64,000 bases of DNA from Paenibacillus sp. SY21-1 (GCF_005222705.1 NZ_STGF01000024.1:54040-118039), one strand, 5' to 3'. Shown: positions 24,164 through 33,328, numbered from the stretch's first letter. The notes: generated by a model from the sequence alone, not told the origin. Program-made: numbers and translations.

Positions 24164-26542
24164 CTACCAGTTCAACCCATTGCCAAAAACGAGGGCATTG
24201 CTAATGTTGCGGCCCGGCACGGTCGCATATTTGTTCAGCGCATACAGGCCGGAGGAAGCGCCGCCGTCCATATTCATCGCCTGCTGAGCGCCAAGCTTGA
24301 GCATAATTTCGCCCCACTGCTTCATTGTTGCGCCGGAAACGGTCGCCAATACAAGCGTTCCGTCCGACTTGACGAGAACCGCGCTTCGCGCTGCGGAGGA
24401 TGTCAGAATTTTATCGCTGGCAAAGCCCTCCGCCGCCGGATTAACCGCAAGCTTGCCATCCTTGACCAATCTCGGACCGGCTCCAATCGCCGTATGCACC
24501 TTGGACCAGTCGATCGTTTGTCCCGCCAGGTTCGTCATCTCGACTTTATAATCAACCTTTGTGCCTACCTTAAAACGCTCGGCAAGCTTTTCTTCCGCCC
24601 CGGCGAAGACGAGCACATAACCGGTCGCGGGGATATCGGCATTGTGATTTTTGGCGACTTTGGTTACGACTCCCTTGTTGACTGTAACGGCCGTACCCAT
24701 CGCAAATCCGAGCTTGCTTCCCCGCTTGGGCGTGTACAATATAGCCGCAGAGCCGCCTGGTGTCGGCGTCCGGTTCACGAAGTAGGCGTACCAGTTGTTC
24801 GGCGAGCTGTACGAGTCGTCCGTGCCGCCGACAATTTTGACGCGCAGGCTGTCCATCAGCACCTTGCCGTCCCATGTAAAGCCGATTGAGGTGCCGGTAT
24901 TGCCGATATGCTCCAGCCGACCGTCGGCAATCAGCATGCCGTATGGCTCAGGGATGCCTCCATAGGATTCGAAATACGTGCCGTTAATGGCCGCATCCGC
25001 CCGATATGAGGCCGCGATCGCATGCAGCGATTGCACGGCGCCCACCTTGCGGCTCGCAAAGCCTGCCGTTACAGGCATGCCCTTGGGAACAACAACCGTC
25101 TGCACCGTAAAAGAACGGCCGGCCGCGCTCACTTTCCGCGTTTCCTGACGCACCTTCGCGGCAGCGGCTGCCGTCACTTCAATCGGCAGCTTGAGCTGTC
25201 CGCTATAGCTGGCGGATGCGACCGCAATCGTCAGATTGGCTTTGCCGGCAGCGACAGCCGTAACGATGCCGGTATCGCTGATGCGCACGACAGCCGGCTT
25301 GTCGCTGGAGTAGCGCAGGGCGACGGGAACGGACAGCTTCAGCTTGTCCGTGATCAGGAGCCGCTGGCCAAGCGGCAGCTTGATCGACGCTGCCGCATAC
25401 CCTAGCGCGACGGGCCGCACGGGCCCCGCCGCGTACAGCTTGGCGGCGGACGCATACGCGAACTGTCCGCCCCCAAGCGGCGCAACGCCGCTCGCTGCCG
25501 CAGCGGCGCGGCCGCCGTAGCTGACCGCGATCGTACCGGCTTTGCCGTCGATCGCGTACAGGGCGCCGGACCGCGCGCCGGCCAGCACGCTGCCGGCCGC
25601 CGGGTCCGGCGCCAGCGCCGCGGGGCCGAAGCCTCCGGCCCCGCGGGCGCTGACGCGCCATCGTTCCGCCCCGTCTGACGGGCGGAACGCGGCAATGCCG
25701 TCGCCGGCCGCTTCGGCGGCGACGATCACGCTCTCGTCCCCGAGGCCGAGCACGGCCGGGGACGTCCATCCGCTTGCGGGCGCAGCCGCAAGCTCGCGCA
25801 TGAAGCGGAGGGAACCGTCCGCTTCATAAGCTGCGAGCGCGCCGCTCGCGAGCAGCAGAACGCCGCCGGCCGGATCGGCGGCGAGCTTTGCCCCGCGCAG
25901 CGGCTGCGCAAGCTGCGCCTGCCAGAGCAGCTCGCTGCCGCGCACCGCGTACAGCGTGTTGTCGCTGCCGAGCGCATAGGCGCCGCTTGCCGCGCCGACC
26001 AGCGCCTTCACGCTGACACCGGCCGGCAGCAGCGCCGCCTGATTGGCTCCCTCCGCATCCAGCGACAGCACGGCATGCTGGTACGCCATATAAGGAAGTC
26101 CGTCGCCGTCGGCGACGGCGGCTGATGGCTGCAGCCCCTCCGTTTTGCCTTTAAAATAGAAAATCGCCTTTTGTCCGCCCTTGCCCGCAGCGTCATAACG
26201 ATACAGCCTGGCGCCCTTCCCGCCAAGCCAGATCTCCCCTTTAGGCGACAGCACGGGCGCCGACAGATTTGTGTACACGTTGGTTTCAGCTTGCAATTTG
26301 CCATTTTGATTAATGACGCTAATATAGCCGTTCACAGTCGCTGCAAATAGCCGGCCGTCCTTTAAAGCGACAGGCGGATGCAGCGTTCCCTTGGCTTCAT
26401 ACACCCAATATTCCGTTGCCGCTGCGGCTGCAGCGTGCACGGCCTCCGTTCGCACAGACACCAGACTTGCTCCCACGGCGAGCGACAGCCACACTAGCAG
26501 CAGCTTCGCCTGCCATTTCGCCATATTCGTAAATCCTTTCAT
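24164..26542 (-). CDS. Secreted beta-propeller / Big_2 / phosphodiester glycosidase (NAGPA) family protein
   Basis: A signal peptide (KLLLVWLSLAVGASLVSVRTEAVHA) leads into a propeller-like repeat region of about 350 residues (ALKDGRLFAATVNGYISVIN; GLGDESVIVAAEAAGDGIAA). A bacterial Ig-like/Big_2 segment follows (PAVVRISDTGIVTAVAAGKA), then a C-terminal NAGPA domain with INGTYFESYGGIPEPYGMLI, VHTAIGAGPRLVKDGK and NMDGGASSGLYAL. NAGPA-domain proteins cleave phosphodiester-linked sugars, and bacterial ones are implicated in cell-wall or exopolysaccharide trimming; the substrate here is unknown. The propeller-coding stretch near 25400-26050 is markedly GC-richer than its neighbours. I take ATG at 26542; ATG at 26524 (MAKWQAKLL) is equally possible. 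Confidence 0.82.
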   Translation of the reverse strand: MKGFTNMAKWQAKLLLVWLSLAVGASLVSVRTEAVHAAAAAATEYWVYEAKGTLHPPVALKDGRLFAATVNGYISVINQNGKLQAETNVYTNLSAPVLSPKGEIWLGGKGARLYRYDAAGKGGQKAIFYFKGKTEGLQPSAAVADGDGLPYMAYQHAVLSLDAEGANQAALLPAGVSVKALVGAASGAYALGSDNTLYAVRGSELLWQAQLAQPLRGAKLAADPAGGVLLLASGALAAYEADGSLRFMRELAAAPASGWTSPAVLGLGDESVIVAAEAAGDGIAAFRPSDGAERWRVSARGAGGFGPAALAPDPAAGSVLAGARSGALYAIDGKAGTIAVSYGGRAAAAASGVAPLGGGQFAYASAAKLYAAGPVRPVALGYAAASIKLPLGQRLLITDKLKLSVPVALRYSSDKPAVVRISDTGIVTAVAAGKANLTIAVASASYSGQLKLPIEVTAAAAAKVRQETRKVSAAGRSFTVQTVVVPKGMPVTAGFASRKVGAVQSLHAIAASYRADAAINGTYFESYGGIPEPYGMLIADGRLEHIGNTGTSIGFTWDGKVLMDSLRVKIVGGTDDSYSSPNNWYAYFVNRTPTPGGSAAILYTPKRGSKLGFAMGTAVTVNKGVVTKVAKNHNADIPATGYVLVFAGAEEKLAERFKVGTKVDYKVEMTNLAGQTIDWSKVHTAIGAGPRLVKDGKLAVNPAAEGFASDKILTSSAARSAVLVKSDGTLVLATVSGATMKQWGEIMLKLGAQQAMNMDGGASSGLYALNKYATVPGRNISNALVFGNGLNW

Positions 26543-26799
26543 TTCTCCTATTCTCCTCGCTATCCGTTTCCTGATGGAGAGGCACACGCAGCCTGGGCTA
26601 TGGCCCCGATCGGCATGAGCAAGCCTAAGCATTCTCTCTTTTCGATATATCGTCTTCCCCGGGCAAGCATTTAATAGAGTCCATCCCCGCCTCTAAAATA
26701 CATCTGAAAAATGCAGTAATTTAACGGGTTTAGTCCCTTTTTTTTCTATGCTATAATAATTCGTTCATTTAAACGGCTCTATCAATCGCAAACGGTTGA

Positions 26800-26863
26800 C
26801 GCCGTCCTCTGGCGGCAAAGCTAACGTTTCGCGTTGACATCCAAGCCGATTATAAGCGTCAAT
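26800..26863. repeat. Conserved intergenic element, copy 1
   Basis: About 63 bp closely resembling 58655-58718. Shared blocks are CTCTGGC, GCAAAGCTAAC, GCGTTG, and GCCGAWTATAAGYGTCAA. It lies between the divergent NAGPA and ABC-2 exporter genes, in the leader region of either. It might be a structured RNA or a regulator site; the family is not recognised. Confidence 0.6.
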
Positions 26864-26915
26864 CTTATAAATCCTTATCGTTTTTAAAAATGGCTAAAGA
26901 GACAGGGGCGATATC

Positions 26916-27947
26916 ATGGACATTATCGAGGCAGCCGACATATCCAAGCATTATCGGCAATATGCAAGATTTCCCGGCTTTATCGGGGCGCTGCGCAGTC
27001 TGGTCACCAAGCAATATACAGAGGAAAAAGCCGTCCAGCATATTTCCTTTTCCATTGCGGAAGGAGAAGCTGTCGGCTATCTGGGACCGAACGGGGCAGG
27101 CAAGTCCACTATGATAAAAATGCTGACCGGCATCCTCGTTCCTACCGCAGGGCGGCTGACCGTGCTCGGAAATATTCCGCATCAGGCCAGGCGGCAAAAC
27201 GCCAGCCAGATCGGGGTGGTATTTGGACAGCGCAGTCAGCTATGGTGGGATTTGCCGCTTCTCGATTCGTTTGACCTTCATCGCTATATTTACAAATTGA
27301 CGCCGGCGCAATATAAAGCCAGCCTTGATTTTTGCACGGAGCTGCTGTCGCTGGACCGTTTTATGCACAAACCCGTCAGACAGCTTAGTCTCGGGCAGCG
27401 CATGCGGGCGGAAATCGCCATTGCGCTTCTGCATGAGCCCAAGCTGCTCTTTCTCGACGAGCCTACGATCGGGCTGGACGTGATGGCCAAGGACGAAATT
27501 CGCAAGTTCCTTCGTACCGTTAATCAGGAAAAAAAGGTAACGATTCTGCTGACTACCCACGATATGCAGGATATTGAGGAAATTTGCCCGCGCATGCTGG
27601 TCGTAAGCGGCGGAAAGCTCGTCTACGACGGCTCTGTGACCGAGCTCAGGAGCAGACTGGGACAAGAACGACAGGTAACCATTGAATTTCGTCATGATCC
27701 CGGCGTCATCGAGTGGCCCGGCATAACGCTGCTCCATGACTACGGCCTGCGTAAAACCTACCTGTTCGAACGGGGAGAAGCGTCCGCTTTCGAGACGTTA
27801 AGCGCCATTGCCGCGCGCTACCCGATTGCCGATGTGTCGCTGGAGAACGCCGGCATTGAAACGGTTATCCGCAGGCTTTACAAGCAGCTGGAATCGGAAG
27901 AAGCAAGGCCGGAGCTCGCGAACCCGGGAATGGAGCTGGTCAGATGA
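26916..27947 (+). CDS. ABC-2 type exporter ATP-binding protein (COG4586-like)
   Basis: This ATPase belongs to an ABC-2 exporter of unknown substrate. Walker A GPNGAGKSTMIKMLTG is near residue 60, the Q-loop GVVFGQRSQLWWDLPLLDSF near 100, the signature RQLSLGQRMRAEIAIAL near 158, Walker B PKLLFLDEPTIGLDV near 178 and the switch His in LLTTHDMQDIEE near 215. The W-rich Q-loop and the tail beyond residue 230 fit the COG4586/4587/3694 uncharacterised exporter set. AGGGG lies seven bases before the ATG. The stop overlaps the next start by 4 bp (ATGA), a sign of translational coupling. Confidence 0.93.
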   Translation: MDIIEAADISKHYRQYARFPGFIGALRSLVTKQYTEEKAVQHISFSIAEGEAVGYLGPNGAGKSTMIKMLTGILVPTAGRLTVLGNIPHQARRQNASQIGVVFGQRSQLWWDLPLLDSFDLHRYIYKLTPAQYKASLDFCTELLSLDRFMHKPVRQLSLGQRMRAEIAIALLHEPKLLFLDEPTIGLDVMAKDEIRKFLRTVNQEKKVTILLTTHDMQDIEEICPRMLVVSGGKLVYDGSVTELRSRLGQERQVTIEFRHDPGVIEWPGITLLHDYGLRKTYLFERGEASAFETLSAIAARYPIADVSLENAGIETVIRRLYKQLESEEARPELANPGMELVR

Positions 27948-28735
27948 GCGTATATGTTCGATTCGGGCTGAAGTCCTTCTCCAATCAGCTTGCCTACCGG
28001 TCTGAGGTATGGCTAAGGCTGGTCGGCAACCTCGTCACCATTTTTATTCAGCTGGCCATTTGGCGAGCGGTTATCGGCGAGGGGCAGGTTGCAGGCGTAA
28101 CGCTGGAGCAAATGATCGCTTACAGCGTGCTGAATACGCTCACCTTCTCGCTTTTGCTGAATTACAACGTAACCGGCAAGGTCGAGAGCAGTCTGAAATC
28201 CGGCTCTATCGGCACCGAGCTGTTGAAGCCGCTCTCCTACCCGCTCTATTTGCTCGCGGATGGGCTGGGCAGCTCGCTTTACCAGCTTGTGTTTACCGTT
28301 ACCCCCTCCTTTCTGCTGGCATGGCTGCTGTTCGGCATGCTTCCGCCCGCATCCGGGTTGCATCTGGCCGCCTTCGGAATTGCGCTGCTGTTTGCGCTCA
28401 TGATCTCGTTTCTGATCGGCTACCTGATTGCGCTTATCGCCTTCTGGCTGCTTACCCCTTTTGCATTAACCTGGATGCTTGGCGGCTTTATTACCATTTT
28501 TGCCGGCGGATTTTTGCCCATTTGGTTTTTCCCGGAAGGGTGGGCCCGAGCAGCCGCTCTGCTGCCGTTTCCCTACATGGGCTATATCCCCGCCGCGCTG
28601 TACTTGGGCAAAATCGAGCAAGCGGACGTAGCCGCTACGCTGCTTATCGGAATCGTATGGATCGCTGCGTTATGGCTTGCTGTAATGGCGCTGTGGCATC
28701 GGGCAATTAAACGGCTGGTCATTCAGGGCGGATAA
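27944..28735 (+). CDS. ABC-2 type exporter permease (COG4587-like)
   Basis: This 263-residue membrane protein has about six transmembrane helices (for example WLRLVGNLVTIFIQLAIW and IAFWLLTPFALTWMLGGFIT) and the motif LLNYNVTGKVESSLKSGSIG TELLKPLSYP seen in this permease family, where the cytoplasmic coupling helix follows. It overlaps the ATPase gene by 4 bp and is followed by a second permease after 17 bp, so the two probably form a heterodimer with an ATPase dimer. Substrate unknown. Confidence 0.9.
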   Translation: MSVYVRFGLKSFSNQLAYRSEVWLRLVGNLVTIFIQLAIWRAVIGEGQVAGVTLEQMIAYSVLNTLTFSLLLNYNVTGKVESSLKSGSIGTELLKPLSYPLYLLADGLGSSLYQLVFTVTPSFLLAWLLFGMLPPASGLHLAAFGIALLFALMISFLIGYLIALIAFWLLTPFALTWMLGGFITIFAGGFLPIWFFPEGWARAAALLPFPYMGYIPAALYLGKIEQADVAATLLIGIVWIAALWLAVMALWHRAIKRLVIQGG

Positions 28736-28752
28736 AGAGAGGAGAGAGCCTG

Positions 28753-29547
28753 ATGAGCTTTAGACTGTTCGGCAAGCTGCTGCGCTTGCTTGTGAAGGAA
28801 CGGATGGAATACCGCGGGGATTTTGCGCTGGGGGCAATCGCTCAGATGATAAGCTACATTGCGGATTATGTTGTCATTTGGCTGTTCATTCAACGCTTCG
28901 ATACAATTGCAGGCTGGGCGTGGCCGGAAATTTCCCTGCTTTACAGCTTCGGCTTATTGACCTATTCGATTGGGGCTGCCTTTTCCTTCGTTCAAATGCG
29001 GCAATTGGAAGCCGAGGTGAAAAACGGAACGTTTGACACGCTGTTAATCAAACCGGTCAATTCCTATTTTTACCTCATATGCCGCGGCTTTAATTTGGGC
29101 TATGTCGCGCATGTGCTCGTTTCCGGCTCCGTTATGGTGTGGGCGCTGCTGCAAATGGATATCCGCTGGTCCCCGCTTACGGTCGCTTTTGTGCTCGCTT
29201 CTATAATCGGTGGCGCGATGATTCAGGCCGCCGTCTTGAGCGGGATCGGAACACTCGCTTTTGTATGGGTACGAACCGGCTTTTTGTTTACTTTATTTTT
29301 TAAGCTAAAGGATTTTGTTTCCTACCCGCTTCCGATATTCGGCAGCGTCATTCAAATTACGCTAACCTTTATTGTGCCGCTGGCGTTTATTAATTATTAT
29401 CCGGCAGCTGTCTTACTAGGCAAGGATACGCTGTATCTTTCAGGCTGGGCTTATCTCATCGTTCCAGTCGTCGGACCGTTATGCTACTGGCTCAGCTATC
29501 GCTTCTGGCGTTTTGGCGTTAACCGCTATCAAGGGGCAGGCGGCTGA
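28753..29547 (+). CDS. ABC-2 type exporter permease (COG3694-like)
   Basis: This second 264-residue permease has six predicted helices (for example GAIAQMISYIADYVVIWLFI and LAYLIV-type C-terminal helix) and the family segment QMRQLEAEVKNGTFDTLLIKPVNSYFYL, read across residues 75-105. A GGAGAG site precedes its ATG. It closes the three-gene exporter operon. No terminator was seen directly after it. Confidence 0.9.
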   Translation: MSFRLFGKLLRLLVKERMEYRGDFALGAIAQMISYIADYVVIWLFIQRFDTIAGWAWPEISLLYSFGLLTYSIGAAFSFVQMRQLEAEVKNGTFDTLLIKPVNSYFYLICRGFNLGYVAHVLVSGSVMVWALLQMDIRWSPLTVAFVLASIIGGAMIQAAVLSGIGTLAFVWVRTGFLFTLFFKLKDFVSYPLPIFGSVIQITLTFIVPLAFINYYPAAVLLGKDTLYLSGWAYLIVPVVGPLCYWLSYRFWRFGVNRYQGAGG

Positions 29548-29687
29548 ATTCGACAAAAAAACATCCCGCTCCCCCCGTTTATTTGACAGACTTCTCCCGA
29601 AGGTTCCGCTATGCTGAAAGCAATGATATGCGGCAAGCGTCGGAAACATTCCTGTTTTCAATAATTTAAGACAAAGGGTGGGAGAGC

Positions 29688-29981
29688 ATGCAAATTAGGA
29701 AAAAAAACGATATTTCATTTGTGCTGGACAACTTTTCAACATTGGCGGAGTGGGATGAAACAGGCGCAAAATATTATTTGGTCCTTGAGGACCGCAAACG
29801 CGGCGGGCAATGGACGCTTATGCGCTACGAAGAGGATCGCTACAGCGTACACGGGCGCGGTGAGAGCTATTTGGATGAAGAAGAGCATTTTTTTGAGGAC
29901 AGCGAGGCTGTTACCGCTTTTCTCTGGGGCAATCGCGCCGCTTTCAACGCAGCAGTGAAACCGGCATCGGTAAGCGCCTAA
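29688..29981 (+). CDS. Small acidic hypothetical protein
   Basis: 97 residues, soluble, with no signal peptide (VLDNFSTLAEWDETGAKYYL, then GGQWTLMRYEEDRYSVHGRG). The alternating aromatic/charged pattern suggests a small beta sheet. GGGTGGGAG directly precedes the ATG and a strong terminator follows, so it is probably a real monocistronic gene. Family not recognised. Confidence 0.7.
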   Translation: MQIRKKNDISFVLDNFSTLAEWDETGAKYYLVLEDRKRGGQWTLMRYEEDRYSVHGRGESYLDEEEHFFEDSEAVTAFLWGNRAAFNAAVKPASVSA

Positions 29982-30005
29982 GCCCGATTAAGCGATGGAA
30001 TAGAT

Positions 30006-30041
30006 GAAACGCGCCTGAACGTAGGCGCGTTTCTTTTTTTT
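30006..30041 (+). terminator. Intrinsic terminator after hypothetical gene
   Basis: GAAACGCGCCT, a GAACGT loop, AGGCGCGTTTC and TTTTTTT. Confidence 0.93.
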
Positions 30042-30132
30042 GGCCGACAAACACAGGCTTCATCAGGCATAGCCCCCGCCCGCAGCGGAGATAATATCCG
30101 AGTCACAACAAGAAAGGTGGGGGTATTCATCC

Positions 30133-30879
30133 ATGAAAAAAATGATCGCTATCGCAGCCCTGGCGCTTGTTACAGGCTGTTCCGCAAATGGCACTGTACA
30201 TCATAATGACACTTATACGAAAAACTCCAGCGGAATAAAACAGCAAAGCATTGCGAATTCTGCACAAAACGACTCCTATGTTACGCGGGCCTCTTCTGTA
30301 GCTACTCCCGCTGCCAAGCCTAACTCCATGTCGATGAAGCAAAACGTCGCCGAAGGCTTGACGGGTTATCCCGATTGGCTTGTCAATGGACAATACCGCA
30401 ACATCTACCGCAATCCGTATGCTTCCGCACCTGACCGTTCGGGCAGCGACAACCCGACCACGCCTGGCAATAGAAACGGCGGCGGTCTGCCTGACTCCAC
30501 CTCCGCCGCCCCTGCCAAATTTCAGGAGGACGTGCTTCAGCTGGTGAATCAGTACAGGACGAGCGCTGGCTTAGGCTCGCTCAGCATGGACGGAGAGCTG
30601 GCCAATATGGCAATGGTGAAAGCAAAGGACATGCATGACAATCATTACTTTTCTCATAACTCTCCAACGTATGGCTCGCCATTCGATATGATGCGGCAAT
30701 TCGGCATCACCTACCGCACTGCCGGTGAAAATATCGCAAGCGGCCAATCCAGTCCAACGCAGGTGATGAACGACTGGATGAACAGCCCTGGACATAGGGC
30801 CAATATTTTGAACAACAGCTTTAGCAAAATCGGCGTCGCTTATTACAACGGTGAGTGGGTACAAGAATTTATCGGCTGA
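30133..30879 (+). CDS. CAP-domain (SCP/PR1, YkwD-like) lipoprotein
   Basis: The signal peptide MKKMIAIAALALVTGC has a lipobox with Cys-16, so the protein should be lipid-anchored outside the membrane. A disordered, Pro/Ser/Asn-rich linker (to about residue 130) leads to a CAP domain: VLQLVNQYRTSAGLGSLSMD, the HYFSHNSPTYGSPFDMM motif with the conserved His, AGENIA, and MNSPGHRANILN. Bacterial CAP proteins are common in spore-forming Firmicutes, with roles in spore coat or wall biology that remain unclear. The ORF is complete at 248 residues and ends WVQEFIG as usual. Confidence 0.92.
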   Translation: MKKMIAIAALALVTGCSANGTVHHNDTYTKNSSGIKQQSIANSAQNDSYVTRASSVATPAAKPNSMSMKQNVAEGLTGYPDWLVNGQYRNIYRNPYASAPDRSGSDNPTTPGNRNGGGLPDSTSAAPAKFQEDVLQLVNQYRTSAGLGSLSMDGELANMAMVKAKDMHDNHYFSHNSPTYGSPFDMMRQFGITYRTAGENIASGQSSPTQVMNDWMNSPGHRANILNNSFSKIGVAYYNGEWVQEFIG

Positions 30880-30898
30880 TCTGGCGCATGGGAAAAGG

Positions 30899-30948
30899 AA
30901 AAGGCTGCGATCCGCCGTCGCGAAAGACGGGCGGAAGCAGCCTTTTTT
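30899..30948. terminator. Bidirectional terminator between convergent genes
   Basis: AAAAGGCTGC ... GCAGCCTTTTTT outer stem with an inner CCGCC/GGCGG stem; serves the CAP gene and the convergent siderophore-binding gene. Confidence 0.88.
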
Positions 30949-30986
30949 CAGCCTTGCTATTCGTATGCAGCACGGTCTGGGGCCAT

Positions 30987-32018
30987 CTATTCGGTTAGCA
31001 TGGCAGCGGCTTCCTTCATCGTTTCTCTAATCGTGGCAATGTCCGATCCATAATATTTATCCGTGTCCAGCAAATGAATCTGGCCCTTCTGCACGGCAGG
31101 CAGGCTTTTCCATAGCGCGGACTTCTGAATTTCCTCGTAAGCTCCTTGATCATCGGCAGTATCGCGAACGATGAGGAACATGTGATCTGCCGCATAATCA
31201 TGCAGCTTCTCCAAAGAAATTTCCACCGCCGAAGCAAATTCGCTTTTCGCGATTTCATCGGCAACGGCAGCGGGAGGATGGGCCTTCAAGCCTCTATACA
31301 GCATATACCCGGCGAAGTTCCTGTTTACATATATCCGCAGGCGTCCCTTCTCAATTCGAAAAATAGACACCGTCTGCTCGCCAAGGGCCTCTTTTACCTG
31401 TTCGCGAGCCGCTTGCGCTTCTTGCTCATATTCGGCAATCCAGCGTTTGGCTTCCTCCGGTTTGCCGACCCAATCCGCAATTTTAGGAAAAATATCGTAT
31501 ACAGGGTCTTGTTCAAAGGAAATATACGCGAGCGGCGCTATTTTCTCGATTTGCTCCATGATTTCAGGGTAAATTTGCTGCATGACAGTAGACATCAGAA
31601 TCAGATCCGGCTGCAGCTCAAGTATTTTTTCCACCGAAGGCGGATCGCCGATCGTGTCGGCAGCCTTGAGCAGGCTTTGCGTATAGATAATTTTCTGATC
31701 ATTATTGCCCACCGCAATCGGACTCACACCAGCCGCAAGGACCTCGCTTGAAAAATCGCTGACGATGACCCGCTCAGGAGCTGTCGGAATGTCGACTTCT
31801 CTTTGCAAATCGTCGGTTACGGTGCGTGTATCTGCCGCTTTTCCTTCGCCTGCTTTAGCCCCCTGCTCATGATTCGATTCGTTTGTCGCATTCGTTGCCT
31901 GCTGTACGGTATCCGACGGCTCTGTATTTGTCCCGCAAGCGGCCAATGCCACTACCAAAACGGCCAGTGCAAGCCAAGCGGCTATTCTTTTTCCGAACCT
32001 GTTCATTTCTCTACGCAT
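30987..32018 (-). CDS. Iron-siderophore ABC transporter substrate-binding lipoprotein 1
   Basis: A lipobox signal peptide (AWLALAVLVVALAAC) anchors a class III (FepB/FhuD-like) binding protein. The mature protein has PERVIVSDFSSEVLAAGVSP, VEKILELQPDLILMS and the long backbone helix typical of the fold. It binds a ferric siderophore outside the membrane. ATG at 32018 (MRREMNRF) is chosen because AAGGAGG lies six bases before it. The gene sits 110 bp behind an AraC-type regulator whose sensor domain shares DPVYD and RWI..YE segments with this protein. A Fur box at 32040-32054 lies just upstream. No permease gene adjoins. Confidence 0.92.
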   Translation of the reverse strand: MRREMNRFGKRIAAWLALAVLVVALAACGTNTEPSDTVQQATNATNESNHEQGAKAGEGKAADTRTVTDDLQREVDIPTAPERVIVSDFSSEVLAAGVSPIAVGNNDQKIIYTQSLLKAADTIGDPPSVEKILELQPDLILMSTVMQQIYPEIMEQIEKIAPLAYISFEQDPVYDIFPKIADWVGKPEEAKRWIAEYEQEAQAAREQVKEALGEQTVSIFRIEKGRLRIYVNRNFAGYMLYRGLKAHPPAAVADEIAKSEFASAVEISLEKLHDYAADHMFLIVRDTADDQGAYEEIQKSALWKSLPAVQKGQIHLLDTDKYYGSDIATIRETMKEAAAMLTE

Positions 32019-32039
32019 CATGCGCCTCCTTGATGACAA

Positions 32040-32054
32040 TGATAATTATTATTA
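32040..32054. promoter_or_regulatory. Fur box before siderophore-binding gene 1
   Basis: TGATAATTATTATTA, a 7-1-7 site with one deviation from TGATAATnATTATCA, 10 bases upstream of the Shine-Dalgarno. Confidence 0.82.
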
Positions 32055-32127
32055 ACGATTAGTATATCGTGGCTTGTCCCCCTATTCCATGCAGCCGTAT
32101 TGCGCTGAAGATGGATGATTATGATCT

Positions 32128-33285
32128 CTACAGCCGGCCCAAAAGCAGTCTGGCCGCTTCGCCCATTTGCTCCTTGACCGATATAGCGTCGAACGCGAGC
32201 CATCGCCCGGCGTTTACAACGTATACGTTGCCGCTGACCGCCGCAGGATAGCTGCTCCAGGCTTCGGTCTTCTGAATGCGCGCCCAGGTTTGTTCCGCCG
32301 CTTCGCTTGGCTCAAGGACGACAAAAATGTGCTCTGCGCCATAAAAGGCCAGCTCCTCCAACGAAATCACGCTCGAGTGGTAATGGGCGTTGCACAAGCT
32401 TTGCCAGCTGATTTTGTCGGGCGGAGCCAGCTGCAACCCGCGATATAGCGGATAACCCATGTTCATCATGCCATACATTTGCAGCAGCTCGCTGCGTACA
32501 CGGAGCACGGCAACCTTCTGCCCTTTCATCCCCGCCCCCAGCTGCGCTCGCAACTCGGCCGCACGCTCCTCGTAAGCGCCGATCCAGCGGAGCGCTTCCT
32601 GATTCTTGTCCAGTCGCGATGCAATCGCAGGGAGATGATCGTAGACCGGGTCCTGATGCATATCGAGAAAAAGCGTAGGTCCAGCCGATGAAAGCTCCTC
32701 CTCCCACTCCTTCCTTGCCGTCAGAATAAGATCGGGCTGAAGCTTGCGGATCGCCTGAAGATCAAACTTGTCCTCGCTGGATATGCCCACTGTCTGCGTT
32801 TGTGCCGTCCAATCCTGAAAATAATCGCTGATATCCCCGCTGCTCGCTCCGACAGGCTGAACGCCCAGCGCCATGCACTGCCCATAATAATCGAGAGCCA
32901 CAACCCGCCTCCCCGGCTGACGAACATAGCCGGTTGGAGATACGCCTACCACCTGCTTAAACCGCCTGCTGAAATAATACGGGTCCTCATAGCCCACCAG
33001 CCTCGCAATGGTCCGAATCGATTCCGAGGAGGCATGCAGCAGCCGCTTCGCTTGCTCCATCCGGAGCGATGCCAGATAGTCCACTGGACTGACGCCTTTA
33101 TATTTTTTGAAAATCCGGGAGTAGTGCTCCGGATTCAGGTGAATGATTGCCGCCAGCTGCTCCCTTGTCATGTTATCGCTCAAATGCTCCGTCATATATG
33201 CAATCGTCTTTTCGACCTTTTCTCTGGCTTCTTCTACAAGCGAAGTCGTTCTATGAATCGCCTTGCTTTTGTCGTATCCGCTCAT
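32128..33285 (-). CDS. AraC-type regulator with siderophore-binding-like sensor domain 1
   Basis: This is a Btr-type regulator. The N-terminal part has two AraC helix-turn-helix motifs (MTREQLAAIIHLNPEHYSRI and IRTIARLVGYEDPYYFSRRF, ending VVGVSPTGYVRQ). The remaining ~250 residues resemble a periplasmic-binding-protein fold (RVVALDYYGQCMALGVQPVG ... AIRKLQPDLILTA ... QDPVYDHLPAIASRL). In Bacillus, Btr uses such a domain to sense intracellular bacillibactin and activate uptake genes; the same logic is likely for the siderophore handled by the neighbouring binding protein (inference). ATG at 33285 with AAAGGGTG upstream is chosen. Fur box at 33314-33328 upstream. Confidence 0.92.
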   Translation of the reverse strand: MSGYDKSKAIHRTTSLVEEAREKVEKTIAYMTEHLSDNMTREQLAAIIHLNPEHYSRIFKKYKGVSPVDYLASLRMEQAKRLLHASSESIRTIARLVGYEDPYYFSRRFKQVVGVSPTGYVRQPGRRVVALDYYGQCMALGVQPVGASSGDISDYFQDWTAQTQTVGISSEDKFDLQAIRKLQPDLILTARKEWEEELSSAGPTLFLDMHQDPVYDHLPAIASRLDKNQEALRWIGAYEERAAELRAQLGAGMKGQKVAVLRVRSELLQMYGMMNMGYPLYRGLQLAPPDKISWQSLCNAHYHSSVISLEELAFYGAEHIFVVLEPSEAAEQTWARIQKTEAWSSYPAAVSGNVYVVNAGRWLAFDAISVKEQMGEAARLLLGRL

Positions 33286-33313
33286 GCCAACACCCTTTAT
33301 CCGCATCATTAAA

Positions 33314-33328
33314 TGAGAACAATTATCA
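33314..33328. promoter_or_regulatory. Fur box before AraC regulator 1
   Basis: TGAGAACAATTATCA, matching the 7-1-7 Fur core except two bases in the left arm; it is followed by an extra TTATCAT-type half-site. Confidence 0.75.

Noticed and set aside
26800..26863. Cyclic-di-GMP (GEMM) riboswitch
   Set aside because: GCAAAGC resembles a GEMM block, but the conserved tetraloop/receptor and flanking blocks are missing.
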